DNA of 64,000 bases. Source: a bacterium (Candidatus Blackallbacteria) CG13_big_fil_rev_8_21_14_2_50_49_14 (GTDB lineage Bacteria > Cyanobacteriota > Sericytochromatia > UBA7694). Shown here one piece after another: positions 16,861 through 26,105 of this stretch (positions within the stretch are counted from its first letter, which is position 1; each line of letters begins with the position of its first letter). Made by a program: the position numbers and the translations under genes. Location of the stretch: positions 62,001-126,000 of the forward strand of contig PFGG01000080.1 of assembly GCA_002783405.1 (NCBI GenBank), given 5' to 3'. The notes under the pieces were generated by a model, which searched no databases, was not told where the DNA came from, and saw only the letters and a program-made list of their open reading frames with translations.

Positions 16861-19800
16861 GCGGGGGAGGGTTCTGTGCCACTGGGGCGTGCAGGGGCAG
16901 CCGGGCGCTCAAAGGGCAGCATCAGCTTCCACAGTGCTTTCAGCTCAGGAGAAACCTCAAGGATTTGTCGGTTGTGACTGTGCACGATCAAGGTATTGCC
17001 ATTGGGCATGCGTTGAGCGTAGGAAGGGGAACCGTATTTGATTTCCTTGCGTCCCGAGCATTCCCAGACAATTTCGGCCTCAGAATTGACTTCAATCACG
17101 CGGTCATTGCGTGTATCTGCAATCAAGGTATTGCCATTGCTTAAGCGAGAGGCAAATTCTGGATAGCTCAAGTGTTGGCCATCTTCTCCAGAGGTTTTGC
17201 GTTCACCAAATTTCCAGACGACCTGGCCCTCCTGTGAAATTTCGAGTACTTGGTGTACCGCCCAATCGGTAAACAAAATATTGCCCGATTCAAGCTTGCT
17301 GGCTTGATAGGGGCCCGTCAGGTGTTCTACCCCCTCATAAATCCAGACAATTTCGTTGGTTGGGCTCAGTTCAAAAATGCGGCTATTGCCCTGATCCACG
17401 ATCAGGGTATTGCCATTGCCCAGGCGCTGGGCCCAACGGGGTCGGTTCAGACCTTTGTTGTCATTGAGGGCCTTGCCGGTTTCACCAAATTGCCAGACAA
17501 TTTTGGCTGTTTTGGGATCAATTTCAATCACGCGGTGCTGGTCAGTATCTGCTACCAAAATATGACCTGAGAGCATGCGGGTACAGGAGTGTGGTTTGAG
17601 CAAGACCTCCCCTTCTTTTTCGCCATAACGCCAATCCATGCGCCCTTCCCGATCCACTTGCAATACCCGGTTTTTGGTGCGCTCTACCAAATAAAACTGC
17701 AGCGGATCGAGGGTTGGTTTGCCCAAGAGAGTCACATGGGCCTTATTGCTGGTTGAGGTGCGCATACTGGATATGCGTTTGGCAATCAGTGCCTGTACCG
17801 CTTCAGATTTGGAGGCCGCTGCAAGTTCTTCTTCGCTTTTTTCAAGACGCATATAGGGGTTGCGTACCCCGTGTTTGACAAAGCGTTTGGTGGCCTGTTC
17901 TGTTTTCAGAACGGCTTTGGCCTTTTCAAAATCCGACATTTGGCAGCCCCAAACAACCTTTTTCTCGCGGGTATCGTATTCAAACAGGGAGCTTTCTCCC
18001 AAAACTGTGACGACTCCATTGGGCAGATAGGTGGCCCGAAAGGGGGAATCCATATGGTATTCTTCGGGGCCAGAATTGGTAAAGTGTTCCCAGAGAATTT
18101 TGCCCTCAGGATCCAGTTCCAGAATGCGTAAATTGCCAGCATCTACGATCAGGGTATTGCCATTGTCGAGGCGTTGTGCCGATTGGGGATAGCTGAGATA
18201 ACCGGGTTCCAGACCGTAGCCGCCTGAGTCTTTATTCTCAGGATTGCCGTATTGCCAGACCAACTGCATGTTTTCAAGCTCAAGAATACGGTGGTTGCCG
18301 GTATCTGTGATCAGCAGGTTGCCATTGGCGAGACGTTGAACGTCGCTGGGCATATTTAACATGCCATCTGCTACGCCTGCTTCGCCCATCTTGCCATACT
18401 GCATGTGCAGATCAGAATCCTTATCCACCTCAATCACACGGTGATGGCCCTGATCCACAATCAAGACGTGGTTTAAACCATTGGCTGTCGCACGCACAGG
18501 GTTTTTCAGACGGTGCTCAGAAGATTTGCCTTGATCATATTCCCAAAACAGACGGCCACTGGGGGTAATTTCCATGATCCGACCGAGACTGTAGTCGGTA
18601 ATCAAGGTATTGCGGGTGGCCAGACGCACGGCGTCACGGGGAAAGGCAAATTCAATCGAAGCTTCAGTGAGCATGTCCTTGCCCATGGTCCAGAAAATAT
18701 GCTTTTGCTCATCGACTTCTAAAATCCGTTTGCCTTCGATATCGATCAAGAGGAAATGGCCTGCGGTCAGGTTATCGAGCGGACGAATCGAAGCAATACT
18801 GATAATGCCACGTTTGAGCAATTCTTCAGGGCGCTCAATTTCATAGCCGCAATAGGAGCAGATATAGCTGCCAAACAAGGGCTTTGAGCAATTGGGACAA
18901 TTGGAGGGAACGGTTTTTAAGCCTGCCTTGACCAGGCTGTCGCGCTCATGCTTGTGCAGCATATCTTCCATTTGTTCGCGCAGAATGACGATATCCAGAT
19001 GGTATTCTTCAACCACGTTTTTGAGTTTAATCACCGCACCGGTATACCATTCCAGTTCGTTGCGGGCACGGGTGGCCGCAGATTTCACGCGCATCAGGTT
19101 TTCGGTTAAATCAGGGTCATTGAGCAATTCCACTTGCCCTTTGGATTGCATATAGAGATTGTCAGCGCAAATTTTGAGAATCAGTTCATCGGCCACAGGC
19201 GAGACATTCCATTGGGGGGCCTTTTCGGGCTTAAAGGGAGGCGGGCCACCCTCTTCTGCCTCTTCATCCTGCTCCTGGACTTCTTCTTTCTCGCGCTGCA
19301 TCTCTTCAAAGGCCCGCTGTTCCAGGTCGAGTGTAGGCACTGCTGCCTGTTGGCTTTCCTGCTGGCGCATGGATTCTTCAAGGGCTTTTTGACGCACGGC
19401 AATTCGGGCATCGCGCACCGCCTCTTCTGAAACCAAGCCTTGGCTGAGGAGAACATCGAGAACGGTTTGGTTTTTTGCCACAATTGGGTTGATACCTAAA
19501 AAATTGAGCGAGGCAGGTCGGGTGCCATCTTTAATCGAAAAACGCTGGGTTGTCTTTTGACGGGGGGCATCAATCACCGTGATAATTGGGGTAAAGGGTT
19601 CCGGCTCGTTCAGATAGGTCATAAAAACGAGATTTTCGCCATCGGGAGAGAGCCCCATCAAATCCACGGGGGCGTCACTGTTGACACTGAATAAATCGCC
19701 CTTGATGGCAATGTCTTTGCTCATCTGCTCGTTGTTCAGGTCGATGACCTTTAAGCCCGGATTGGGTTTTGTGGCCAGTACAAACAGAAAATCTTCATCT

Positions 19801-20558
19801 TTGCTGAGCAGGCAATTGCCCAATAATCCCACGCCGGGTGAGATTTTATGACTGCCTTGATCCTCCAGGTTCAGCACGGTAATACCTGTGCTGTTATCGG
19901 TGATATAGAGCTTTTTCCGTTTTTCTGAGAGGCAGATATTGAGGCCTTTGCTTGAGCCTGGATTGCGGCTTGAAACAGATTTGAGCAGGCTTCCACTTTC
20001 AAGGTCTAAAATATGAACCTGGCCTGCGCCGCGATCCGCTACGGCGCCTAGTTTTCCGCCATAGCTCAGAAAAAAGTCGAGGGGTCTGTTGTTCATTCCC
20101 TGGCGGGGGAAGGCGTTCCAGATAAAGCTGTGGCCCAAGGGCAGATGGTGTTCTTCGAGAAACTTGCCTGTCCAGCAGGGGCCTTGCGGACTGTAAAGAA
20201 CAGAGAGTTCTGACGATAGCTCCCAAGCGATATCCTCAACCTTTTTGGCGCTTTCCTGGCTGAACAGGGTCAAATGCGTGCCTGCGGCTTCCCATTCATT
20301 CTGGCTCAGGGGTTTGTCTGCGCCTTCTGGTTTGGGCAGTTGGATTTGGAAGATTTCCGTGTCCTCAGGATAAGAGAACGCCCGAAACTGGTAAGTATTT
20401 TGGTCGAGTAGATAGCGTTTGCCTGAGAGGGCTTCTTGCCCTGCTTTCAGGTTTGCAGCGATCAGATCAGCTGCTTCCTGCACCTGTTCTGAACGAATTG
20501 CTTCGCGTGTGATCAATTCCTCGAGAAGGGGGTCCTGGAATGCATTTTCAGCTGCCAT
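16857..20558 (-). CDS. Giant beta-propeller repeat protein with zinc ribbon
   Basis: 1233 residues, no signal peptide. Residues 155-345 are WD/YVTN-like propeller repeats (VHILDLESGS, ITVLNLED). Residues 380-545 are a charged helical region with an acidic Glu stretch. A zinc ribbon follows: C554-x2-C557-x9-C567-x2-C570. Residues ~590-1215 carry about a dozen copies of a ~45-residue repeat, NGNTLI-D-GN-RI-EL-P-G-IVW, typical of PQQ/arylsulfotransferase-like propellers, probably forming two propellers. No catalytic residues are evident, so it is probably a scaffold or interaction protein. GAGG lies 8 nt before the ATG. It is co-translated with the SDR gene. Confidence 0.75.
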   Translation of the reverse strand: MAAENAFQDPLLEELITREAIRSEQVQEAADLIAANLKAGQEALSGKRYLLDQNTYQFRAFSYPEDTEIFQIQLPKPEGADKPLSQNEWEAAGTHLTLFSQESAKKVEDIAWELSSELSVLYSPQGPCWTGKFLEEHHLPLGHSFIWNAFPRQGMNNRPLDFFLSYGGKLGAVADRGAGQVHILDLESGSLLKSVSSRNPGSSKGLNICLSEKRKKLYITDNSTGITVLNLEDQGSHKISPGVGLLGNCLLSKDEDFLFVLATKPNPGLKVIDLNNEQMSKDIAIKGDLFSVNSDAPVDLMGLSPDGENLVFMTYLNEPEPFTPIITVIDAPRQKTTQRFSIKDGTRPASLNFLGINPIVAKNQTVLDVLLSQGLVSEEAVRDARIAVRQKALEESMRQQESQQAAVPTLDLEQRAFEEMQREKEEVQEQDEEAEEGGPPPFKPEKAPQWNVSPVADELILKICADNLYMQSKGQVELLNDPDLTENLMRVKSAATRARNELEWYTGAVIKLKNVVEEYHLDIVILREQMEDMLHKHERDSLVKAGLKTVPSNCPNCSKPLFGSYICSYCGYEIERPEELLKRGIISIASIRPLDNLTAGHFLLIDIEGKRILEVDEQKHIFWTMGKDMLTEASIEFAFPRDAVRLATRNTLITDYSLGRIMEITPSGRLFWEYDQGKSSEHRLKNPVRATANGLNHVLIVDQGHHRVIEVDKDSDLHMQYGKMGEAGVADGMLNMPSDVQRLANGNLLITDTGNHRILELENMQLVWQYGNPENKDSGGYGLEPGYLSYPQSAQRLDNGNTLIVDAGNLRILELDPEGKILWEHFTNSGPEEYHMDSPFRATYLPNGVVTVLGESSLFEYDTREKKVVWGCQMSDFEKAKAVLKTEQATKRFVKHGVRNPYMRLEKSEEELAAASKSEAVQALIAKRISSMRTSTSNKAHVTLLGKPTLDPLQFYLVERTKNRVLQVDREGRMDWRYGEKEGEVLLKPHSCTRMLSGHILVADTDQHRVIEIDPKTAKIVWQFGETGKALNDNKGLNRPRWAQRLGNGNTLIVDQGNSRIFELSPTNEIVWIYEGVEHLTGPYQASKLESGNILFTDWAVHQVLEISQEGQVVWKFGERKTSGEDGQHLSYPEFASRLSNGNTLIADTRNDRVIEVNSEAEIVWECSGRKEIKYGSPSYAQRMPNGNTLIVHSHNRQILEVSPELKALWKLMLPFERPAAPARPSGTEPSPA

Positions 20559-20652
20559 TGCTTTGCCTCTTTCCCTTACAAACTCTGTTTTAAAACCATT
20601 TTACCATGGGGATCCAGAAACGCTGAGCAGAGTTACAAAGCAAGCCCTGATT

Positions 20653-21282
20653 TTAGCTATCGGTATTTTCAGGCTCTGACAAAGGCTCTTCGGGTAAGGA
20701 ACTCGCATTTTGAGTAAAAGGAAGGCTTTGAAGCTCTTCAAGCAGGGCAGGCAAGTCCATGCTGGCTGCATTGATTTCAATCTGAATATCGGCTTCTTCA
20801 GCGTTTTCGATTTCTTCGCGCAATTCATCTCCGTTTAAAAAACGGCCTTTTTTTTCTGCCTGCAAAGTTTCGGTTTCCGAAGTTTCTTCAGCAAAAGGAA
20901 AGAGCTCTGCAGGAGATTTGAGCAATTGCTCAACTTCTTCCAAACTTGATTGAATTGAGTCGTTTTCTTCCTGTTTAAACACATCTTCCATCAGCATGCG
21001 GTTTTCCATGGCATGGAGAAAATAGCCGGTGAGCATGGCTGAGGCCAAAAGACTTTGCATATTTTCTTTGCTGGCGGAAATCGTAGTCGTGAAATCGCTA
21101 CCTGGTAAATAGCCCAAAAGCGCCTGTACATTCATGCCAATCATTTGCTTGACGTCAGGGTTGATTTCTGAGGCCATTTTTGCCATGTCTTGCACAGAGC
21201 GTGATTGAATATATTGATGAAGACGGTTGCCTGTAAAGCCGGGATTGTTTTCATCAGGGGGAATCTTAAAAAATCTCAACAT
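20653..21282 (-). CDS. DUF760-domain protein
   Basis: 209 residues. Residues 20-100 match what I know of DUF760: QYIQSRSVQDMAK, NPDVKQMIGMNVQALLGYLP, FTTTISASKENMQSLLASAM and LTGYFLHAMENRM. The family is characteristic of cyanobacteria and plastids, with unknown function. The C-terminal half is acidic, low-complexity and rich in Glu and Ser. The start has AGGA 8 nt upstream. Neighbours are an O-methyltransferase upstream (55 bp) and the propeller gene downstream (94 bp) on the same strand. Its main value is as a lineage marker. Confidence 0.72.
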   Translation of the reverse strand: MLRFFKIPPDENNPGFTGNRLHQYIQSRSVQDMAKMASEINPDVKQMIGMNVQALLGYLPGSDFTTTISASKENMQSLLASAMLTGYFLHAMENRMLMEDVFKQEENDSIQSSLEEVEQLLKSPAELFPFAEETSETETLQAEKKGRFLNGDELREEIENAEEADIQIEINAASMDLPALLEELQSLPFTQNASSLPEEPLSEPENTDS

Positions 21283-21337
21283 CCAAGATGTCCTGAAAGT
21301 ATTTCAATTTCTAGTTTATCCCAATCCACCCCTAATT

Positions 21338-21976
21338 TCAAACCTGTTTGCGGGCCAGAAACATACCGTCCCGTATGCTGAGCATGACGGATTCAACGCG
21401 GGAATCCTGTCTGGCATGCTGGTTAAAGGCCACAATGGCATGGTCACTTTCCCGCTCTGGGTTCAAGACTCTGCCACTCCAAAGTACATTGTCGACAATA
21501 ATCAGCCCGCCTTTTCTGATCAGGGGAACCACGGCTTGCCAGTAAGCAATATAGTTTGTTTTGTCGGCATCAATAAAAGCCAGATCAAACTCGCCTTCCA
21601 GTTCTGCAATTGTTTCTAAGGCGGGGCCCATTTTGAGCTGAATTTTTTTTCCGTGGGGGCTTTGTGCCCAGCTTTTCTGTGCCAGGCGGGTGGATTCGGG
21701 ATTGATATCGCAGGTGATAAGCTCCCCGTCTTCAGGCAAACCTTCGGCCATGCAGAGGGCGCTGAAGCCTGTAAAGGTACCGATTTCCAGAACTCGGCGG
21801 GCCTGACTCAACTGAACCAGAAAACGCAGCAAAGTGCCTTCGAGTTGGCCGGTCAGCATTTCGGGAAATTCTGTCTGGGCAAAGGTCTCTGAAATCAGGT
21901 TTTCCTTCAGAGAGCTTAAAGGGGTGGTATGCGCACGGCAATAGTTTTCAATATCTGTTGGAACAATGGGTTTCAT
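21338..21976 (-). CDS. Class I SAM-dependent O-methyltransferase
   Basis: 212 residues, of the caffeoyl-CoA O-methyltransferase/bacterial catechol-OMT-like family (Methyltransf_3). Motifs: VLEIGTFTGFSAL (SAM loop), LITCDINPE, FDLAFIDADKTNYIAYW (metal-binding DADK) and GLIIVDNVLWSGRV (second metal site). It methylates a hydroxyl of an unknown small aromatic or related substrate with a divalent metal. AAGGAA precedes the ATG at a normal distance. Confidence 0.88.
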   Translation of the reverse strand: MKPIVPTDIENYCRAHTTPLSSLKENLISETFAQTEFPEMLTGQLEGTLLRFLVQLSQARRVLEIGTFTGFSALCMAEGLPEDGELITCDINPESTRLAQKSWAQSPHGKKIQLKMGPALETIAELEGEFDLAFIDADKTNYIAYWQAVVPLIRKGGLIIVDNVLWSGRVLNPERESDHAIVAFNQHARQDSRVESVMLSIRDGMFLARKQV

Positions 21977-22140
21977 GGGGGGATTCCTTGCAGGTGAGAT
22001 GAAAATATTATGCCATGAATCAGCAAGGCTCTCTTGTTTTGGTGCTTAAATCTGCTACGATCTGGGGAAATAGTCTGTTTCAATCCGTGTTTAGAAGCCT
22101 GAAGGCTCTGTTTTTCAGGGCTACGCACTTATTTCGGATA

Positions 22141-22149
22141 TGGTATAAT
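22141..22149 (+). promoter_or_regulatory. Extended -10 promoter for the TPR/OGT operon
   Basis: TGGTATAAT is a perfect TGnTATAAT element. Its TATAAT overlaps the upstream ATG at 22148, which rules that codon out as a start; transcription would begin near 22156, leaving about a 30-nt leader to the ATG at 22187. Confidence 0.7.
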
Positions 22150-22186
22150 GGCTCAGGATCATGCAAGGATAAAGTTGAATATTTTC

Positions 22187-23176
22187 ATGGCAGAACCGAA
22201 ATCACCCTTTTCATCCCCTTCTTCTTCCGGGTCAGAGTCTGCTTTTTCTCTTCCTGAGGAAGAACTGCGCAGGGATTCTGGGGGAGATCTCATTTCTCCT
22301 GAAGCCTATGCGCACCTTCGGCAGGGAATCTCACTTTTTAAGCAGCAACGCCTTGAAGAGTCTGAAAATGAAGTTGTTCACGCGATCGATCTGCATCCGC
22401 CCTTGTCTCCGCTTTACAATGTTTTTGCACTTTTAAAAATAGCCCGTCGTGCGGTAGACTCCCTCAAACAGTCTGTTTATCTGGCTTTAACCACCAGCCC
22501 TGAGTTTATGGATGAATTTGTGCGTGAAGGCATTAAACTTTTGGCTGAAGAACGTTTTGCTGAAGCCGAAGAACAATTTAAAAAGGCGATTGCACTCAAC
22601 CCCAACAATACCGATGCGCATTTTCGTTTGGGTTTTACCTATGTGTCTCAAAAAAATTACAGCCGTGCGATTGAAGTTTTCGAACAATTGATTCTGATGG
22701 ACCCTGAAAATCTCAATGCCTTTTTTATGTTGGGCATGGCCTACAGCGAAATGCGCGAATACTACCCTTCAATTTCCAATCTGCAATATGCACTGCGCTT
22801 GGAGCCAGCTTTTGTTGAGGCCCGTCTGACCTTGGCCGATGCCTATCATAACCAGGGTAAATATTTAATCTCTCTGCGTGAATTGGAACATCTTGAGGGC
22901 CTCATTCCTCAAGAAGATACCACCTATCTGCACCGCGGCATGATTTTGCTTGAACTTGAGCGTTTCGAAGAAGCGGTTCCTTATTTTGAAAAGGTGATTG
23001 AGCTAAAACCCGATGTGATCGAAGCCCATGAGCTGTTGGTGGGGCTTTATGAGAACCTTGGCAATTTCGAACGCGCGATGTTTCTGGCTGAACGGACATT
23101 GGCTCTGCAACCTGAAAACCAGGATATGCAATACGCTTTGGAACGACTCCAAAACAAGCTTTCACCTTCTGCTTAA
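22187..23176 (+). CDS. Tetratricopeptide-repeat protein
   Basis: 329 residues from the ATG at 22187. The first 45 residues are Ser/Pro-rich and disordered. From about residue 110 there are at least five TPR units, for example EEQFKKAIALNPNNTDAHFR and YALRLEPAFVEARLTLADAY. There is no signal peptide or catalytic domain, so it is a protein-interaction scaffold. It is followed after 7 bp by the TPR/OGT gene, suggesting joint function, perhaps presenting substrates for glycosylation. The earlier in-frame ATG at 22148 lies inside the promoter. Confidence 0.82.
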   Translation: MAEPKSPFSSPSSSGSESAFSLPEEELRRDSGGDLISPEAYAHLRQGISLFKQQRLEESENEVVHAIDLHPPLSPLYNVFALLKIARRAVDSLKQSVYLALTTSPEFMDEFVREGIKLLAEERFAEAEEQFKKAIALNPNNTDAHFRLGFTYVSQKNYSRAIEVFEQLILMDPENLNAFFMLGMAYSEMREYYPSISNLQYALRLEPAFVEARLTLADAYHNQGKYLISLRELEHLEGLIPQEDTTYLHRGMILLELERFEEAVPYFEKVIELKPDVIEAHELLVGLYENLGNFERAMFLAERTLALQPENQDMQYALERLQNKLSPSA

Positions 23177-23183
23177 CGCTTAA

Positions 23184-25241
23184 ATGTCTGTTTCTGAACT
23201 GCAAGCGCGTCTCAAAAGCGCTTATGCGCTTCTGTTCTCAGGTCAAATTGCTTCTGCCCGCCAGATCCTTGAGGCGCTTCAGCTTGAATTTCCGAGTGAG
23301 CCCGATATCTGGAATGGTTTGGGGCTTTTGAGTGAACAGATCGGAGAACGTGCTGCTGCCCAGGCTTATTATCTTGAGGCCTTGCGCTTAAATCCTGCCG
23401 AGGCTGAATACCACAACAATCTGGCTTTGCTTTTAGAGCAGCAGGGAGATTCCCTGGCTGCTCTTATGCATTTTGAAAGAGCCTTTCAACTCTCTTTTTC
23501 TGCCCACAGTGCCTATAATCTGGTGAAAGCCTTCTTGCGGGCTGAAAAGCAGGATGAGGCCTGTGAGGTCTGCCGTCAGCTTTTGATGCTTGAACCTGAA
23601 CATCTTTTTTTTCACCAGTGTTTATTCGAACTGTGGCATGATCTCTCTGCTCAGATTCTTTGGTATCAGCAGCTTTTGCGTCGTCATACCCTGTCTGGAC
23701 AGGCCTGCTATTTTCTGGCCTGTCTTTATGAGCAAGAGAACCAGACTCAAAAATTCTTGTATTATCTGGATCTCAGCCTTGAGCTGCTGCCTGATTGGGA
23801 ATTGCCCCGGCGCCAGAAGATGCTCGCCTCGCTGAAGCTAGATTATTTTGAAGCGCAGAACCAGGCGCGTCAAATTTACACGGCGAAACCTTCTCAAGGA
23901 AATCGCCTGATGCTGTTTAATCTTTTGCCCGCTCCTGTCTTTGCCAGCCGCCAGGCACAGCAGACTGCACTCTTGGAGTTCGAAGCTTTACTCGATCAGG
24001 CTTTGCAGCGGTCTGAGCCCCTTCAGGATTTTCGTTTGATGAGCCTGCATTTTTATCTGGCGTATCAAAATCTTGAGGATCGGGTGTGGAATGAGCGCAT
24101 TTACCGCCTTTACCAACCCTTGATTCCGGCTTTGTCTCAGGAGCTTTCGCTGCGCTCGAACGGGCCGCGCCGGATCGGGATTGTCTCCCGCTTTCTCTAT
24201 CGCCATGCGGTTACTTTTTGCTTCGGTGGCATTTTTGAGGAGTTGGCACGCCATGCTGAAATTGAACTCTTCTTTTTTCCGATTCATGAACAGACGTATC
24301 AACCCGATCAAACACTTTTAGATTTTCAGGGGGGTGCCAAGCAGGTGATTCCTCTTTCGCTTGCGCAATCTGTATTGCAATCTGCGCAACAGATTCGCCA
24401 GACTGAACTGGATCTTTTAATTTATCCTGAAATTGGCATGGATCCCATGGCCTATATGTTGGCTTATAGCCGTTTGGCACCTGTTCAGCTTATGCTGGCG
24501 GGTCATCCGCTTACGAGTGGGATTGCTTCGCTTGATTATTTTGTCACCAGCCAAGAATTGGAACTGCCTAGCTGTCAGAGCCACTATTCTGAGCAATGGG
24601 TGGGCTTACCGGGCTTGATTCAGTATGCCCGGCCAGCACTTCCGGTTTTTCGTTCGCGAAGCGATTTGGGTTTGCCAGAGGATCAGCATTTGTATTTTTG
24701 CCCCATGACCCTGTTTAAAATTCACCCGGATCTGGATCTCTGTTTTGCAGAAATTTTACGCCGTGATCCCAAAGCCCAAATTGTGTTGTTCCGCTATTTG
24801 AATACCTCTTGGCATGAGGTTTTGCAAAGGCGTTTTGCCCATGAGATGCCTGATGTGGCTGAGCGGATTCAGTTCTTGCCTTTTCAGAGTTTTGAGGGTT
24901 TTCTGCAAATCTTACGTCATGCCGATTTGGTGCTGGATTCGCTCTATTTCAGTGGCGGCAATACTTCTTTTCTGGCTTTTGCCCTGGGGGTGCCCGTGGT
25001 GACCCTGCCTTCTGCTTATCTCAAAGCACGTTCTACCCTGGGGCTTTATCAGCGCATGGGGTTGAACCAGACAGTGGCGAATAGCCGTGAGGATTATATT
25101 GAAAAAGCCCTGGCTTTGGGAACCGACCCAGACTGGAGAAAGACCTTTTCGCAGCTGATTCAGGCGCGATCTGCGCTGATCTTTGATCAAACAGAATGGA
25201 ACGGGGCTTTTCAAAACTGGCTTTTGCAGATGATCGCCTGA
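23184..25241 (+). CDS. TPR / O-GlcNAc transferase-like glycosyltransferase (GT41)
   Basis: 685 residues. The first ~150 residues hold TPR units (ARQILEALQLEFPSEPDIWN; ALRLNPAEAEYHNNLALLLE). A helical middle follows, and residues ~330-680 resemble the GT41/SPINDLY catalytic domain: RRIGIVSRFLYRHAV, APVQLMLAGHPLTSGIASLDYF, YSEQWVGLPGLIQY, a CPMTLFKIHPDL segment with a Lys likely to contact UDP, and DSLYFSGGNTSFLAFALGVPVV. It probably transfers a sugar from UDP-sugar to Ser/Thr of proteins in the cytoplasm. Flagellar or surface proteins are plausible targets, but that is inference. It ends before a very strong terminator. Confidence 0.82.
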   Translation: MSVSELQARLKSAYALLFSGQIASARQILEALQLEFPSEPDIWNGLGLLSEQIGERAAAQAYYLEALRLNPAEAEYHNNLALLLEQQGDSLAALMHFERAFQLSFSAHSAYNLVKAFLRAEKQDEACEVCRQLLMLEPEHLFFHQCLFELWHDLSAQILWYQQLLRRHTLSGQACYFLACLYEQENQTQKFLYYLDLSLELLPDWELPRRQKMLASLKLDYFEAQNQARQIYTAKPSQGNRLMLFNLLPAPVFASRQAQQTALLEFEALLDQALQRSEPLQDFRLMSLHFYLAYQNLEDRVWNERIYRLYQPLIPALSQELSLRSNGPRRIGIVSRFLYRHAVTFCFGGIFEELARHAEIELFFFPIHEQTYQPDQTLLDFQGGAKQVIPLSLAQSVLQSAQQIRQTELDLLIYPEIGMDPMAYMLAYSRLAPVQLMLAGHPLTSGIASLDYFVTSQELELPSCQSHYSEQWVGLPGLIQYARPALPVFRSRSDLGLPEDQHLYFCPMTLFKIHPDLDLCFAEILRRDPKAQIVLFRYLNTSWHEVLQRRFAHEMPDVAERIQFLPFQSFEGFLQILRHADLVLDSLYFSGGNTSFLAFALGVPVVTLPSAYLKARSTLGLYQRMGLNQTVANSREDYIEKALALGTDPDWRKTFSQLIQARSALIFDQTEWNGAFQNWLLQMIA

Positions 25242-25264
25242 ACCCAGGCCTGTTGATTTTGGCA

Positions 25265-25298
25265 AAAGAAAAAGCCCTCAGCTGAGGGCTTTTTCTTT
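25265..25298. terminator. Strong bidirectional terminator
   Basis: A perfect 34-bp palindrome (17-bp arms) with core GCCCTCAGCTGAGGGC flanked by A-rich and T-rich tracts, giving a T run on both strands. It separates convergent genes. Confidence 0.92.
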
Positions 25299-25307
25299 GT
25301 GAAAATT

Positions 25308-26105
25308 TTAACGAACGAGGTTGATAACGGTATCCAGATTGGTTTGGTGTACAGAAATCACCTTGCTGACCGCGCTGAAGAATTTCTGAGCCAGTGAAAG
25401 TTCGGGCAGGGTCTGAGACAGTGAGCTGTTTGAACTTTCCAGACTTTGAGAAATAACGCGGGCATCCCCTGCGGCCAGGGCCGTCATCACCGAATCGGCT
25501 GTCGATTCAAAGACGGTTGAACCATAGCGGCTGAAACGCAGAAAATTGGGGGTAGAGGTATTGAATACATCGGTTTCATCAAAGATATGCACACCTGCTG
25601 CAAAGGCTGTGGCATTGACGACAATCAAACCGTTGGTCACGTCCAGAATGGCACCACGGCCATTCAAGTCAACCAGATAAAGGCCTGTGCTGTGTACAAG
25701 ACGCAAAACACCGCCATGATTGACGACGTGGAATTCTCCATCACGTGAGTAATAGGCGATCCCGGTGGCGACTGAACCTGCGCCTGCGCCAATATTGGTG
25801 GCAAGACGGAAAAAGCCCTTGCCCTGAATGGCCAAGTGGGTAGGCTCTGTGGAGGCAACAATCGAGCCCTGTGAAAAGTCAATCGAGCTTTCATCGATCT
25901 GGAGGGTGGTTTCGGGCATTTGAATGCCCAACATCGGACCATTGGGGTTTCTAACGATCTCGCTAACACCCCCGCGGAACTTTACCTTGTTGGCTTTGTA
26001 ACCGGTACGGCTGGTGGCATTCAGGTTAGAGTTAATAACACCGATCCAGCTGTTAATTGCGCCGAGTGAATATAATCCGTCAAATCCAAAATCTCCGCGG
26101 CCCAT
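25308..26105 (-). CDS. Flagellar hook/basal-body (FlgE/F/G-type) rod protein
   Basis: 265 residues. The N-terminus has NLNATSRTGYKANKVKF, the diverged form of the NIANxxTTGFK motif of flagellar rod proteins. Residues 75-100 (QGSIVASTEPTHLAIQGKGFF) match the segment after which FlgF/FlgG D1 folds. The C-terminus (QSLESSNSSLSQTLPELSLA, ending NLDTVINLVR) matches the amphipathic helix that packs the rod. Normal length for FlgF/FlgG. No other flagellar gene lies in the window, so it is an isolated copy, possibly an alternative or specialised rod protein. Flagellar membership is firm; the exact subunit is not. Confidence 0.8.
   Translation of the reverse strand: MGRGDFGFDGLYSLGAINSWIGVINSNLNATSRTGYKANKVKFRGGVSEIVRNPNGPMLGIQMPETTLQIDESSIDFSQGSIVASTEPTHLAIQGKGFFRLATNIGAGAGSVATGIAYYSRDGEFHVVNHGGVLRLVHSTGLYLVDLNGRGAILDVTNGLIVVNATAFAAGVHIFDETDVFNTSTPNFLRFSRYGSTVFESTADSVMTALAAGDARVISQSLESSNSSLSQTLPELSLAQKFFSAVSKVISVHQTNLDTVINLVR

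Noticed and set aside
22148-22186. Earlier ATG for the TPR protein
   Set aside because: The ATG overlaps the TATAAT of an extended -10 promoter, so it would not be in the transcript.
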